From: CAZTZY01 sp964617765
Lineage (GTDB): Bacteria; Pseudomonadota; Gammaproteobacteria; Pseudomonadales; DT-91
Assembly: GCA_964617765.1 (NCBI GenBank)
Contig: CAZTZY010000132.1
Location: 1-5,805 of the forward strand
Direction of reading: 5' to 3'
DNA: 5,805 bases
Shown one piece after another: positions 5,705 to 5,805 of the stretch (positions within the stretch are counted from its first letter, which is position 1; every line of letters starts with the position of its first letter). Both the position numbers and the translations under genes were made by a program. The notes under the pieces were generated by a model. It did not search any database. It saw only the letters and a list, made by a program, of their open reading frames with translations, and was not told the DNA's origin.

Positions 5705-5805
5705 TACCAATCAAGATCCTTCTCACAATGTTCAATATCCGTATTCAAACCATCCCGAATCGACTCACGCAGTCCTGGAATAGATACCAGATACAATGTT
5801 TCATT
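5704..5805 (-). CDS. yefM: Phd/YefM-family antitoxin, C-terminal part only
   Basis: The minus-strand frame open at the window edge encodes 33 residues, NETLYLVSIPGLRESIRDG...CEKDLDW, then TAA. This is the typical C-terminal end of a YefM-type antitoxin: the last beta strand of the DNA-binding domain, the SIPGxRESI(R/K)xG motif, and an acidic tail that wraps the toxin and blocks its active site. The N-terminal part lies outside the window. The gene precedes yoeB with a 1-nt overlap, the normal order for this module. It is partial because of the window edge and shows no sign of decay. Confidence 0.9.
   Translation of the reverse strand, partial: NETLYLVSIPGLRESIRDGLNTDIEHCEKDLDW

Overview
The window reads as a stretch of chromosome from a gammaproteobacterium. 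The evidence is moderate GC content, a CstA/YbdD pair of the proteobacterial type, and REP-like palindromes in the intergenic DNA. A cellvibrionaceous or similar environmental lineage is a guess from gene style only. All six recognisable genes, one of them cut by the window edge, are on the minus strand, so transcription runs from high to low coordinates.

Right edge (5444-5805): the C-terminal end of a Phd/YefM-type antitoxin, followed with a 1-nt overlap by a complete YoeB-family mRNA interferase, forming a type II toxin-antitoxin module. Next comes about 290 bp without a gene (5153-5443). It holds three palindromic elements and, next to the following gene, five copies of a GGCGC-centred box that look like an operator array.

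Centre right (3695-5152): a 485-residue Fic-family protein with an N-terminal winged-helix domain. The inhibitory helix motif is intact, but the Fic active-site loop is non-canonical: by alignment the catalytic His position is Gln and both loop glycines are replaced. The box array overlaps its predicted promoter, which suggests autoregulation.

Centre and left (285-3567): a compact three-gene operon, cstA - ybdD - SDR. It encodes a CstA/BtsT-family carbon-starvation transporter, its small YbdD/YjiX partner, and a short-chain dehydrogenase resembling the dehydrogenase unit of peroxisomal multifunctional enzyme 2. The genes overlap by 1 nt and 7 nt, so translational coupling is likely. A strong 14-bp dyad lies in the cstA upstream region. 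The transporter pair probably imports pyruvate or peptides; the reaction of the dehydrogenase is unknown.

Left edge (1-284): no gene. It holds a cluster of related inverted repeats, including two 31-nt arms whose inner hairpins differ by compensating substitutions, an 11-bp direct repeat, and AT-rich DNA after the dehydrogenase stop codon.

Most gene families here are known. The parts that merit a second look are the degenerate Fic loop combined with its operator-like boxes, the dehydrogenase coupled to the transporter operon, and the covarying hairpin repeat at the left edge.
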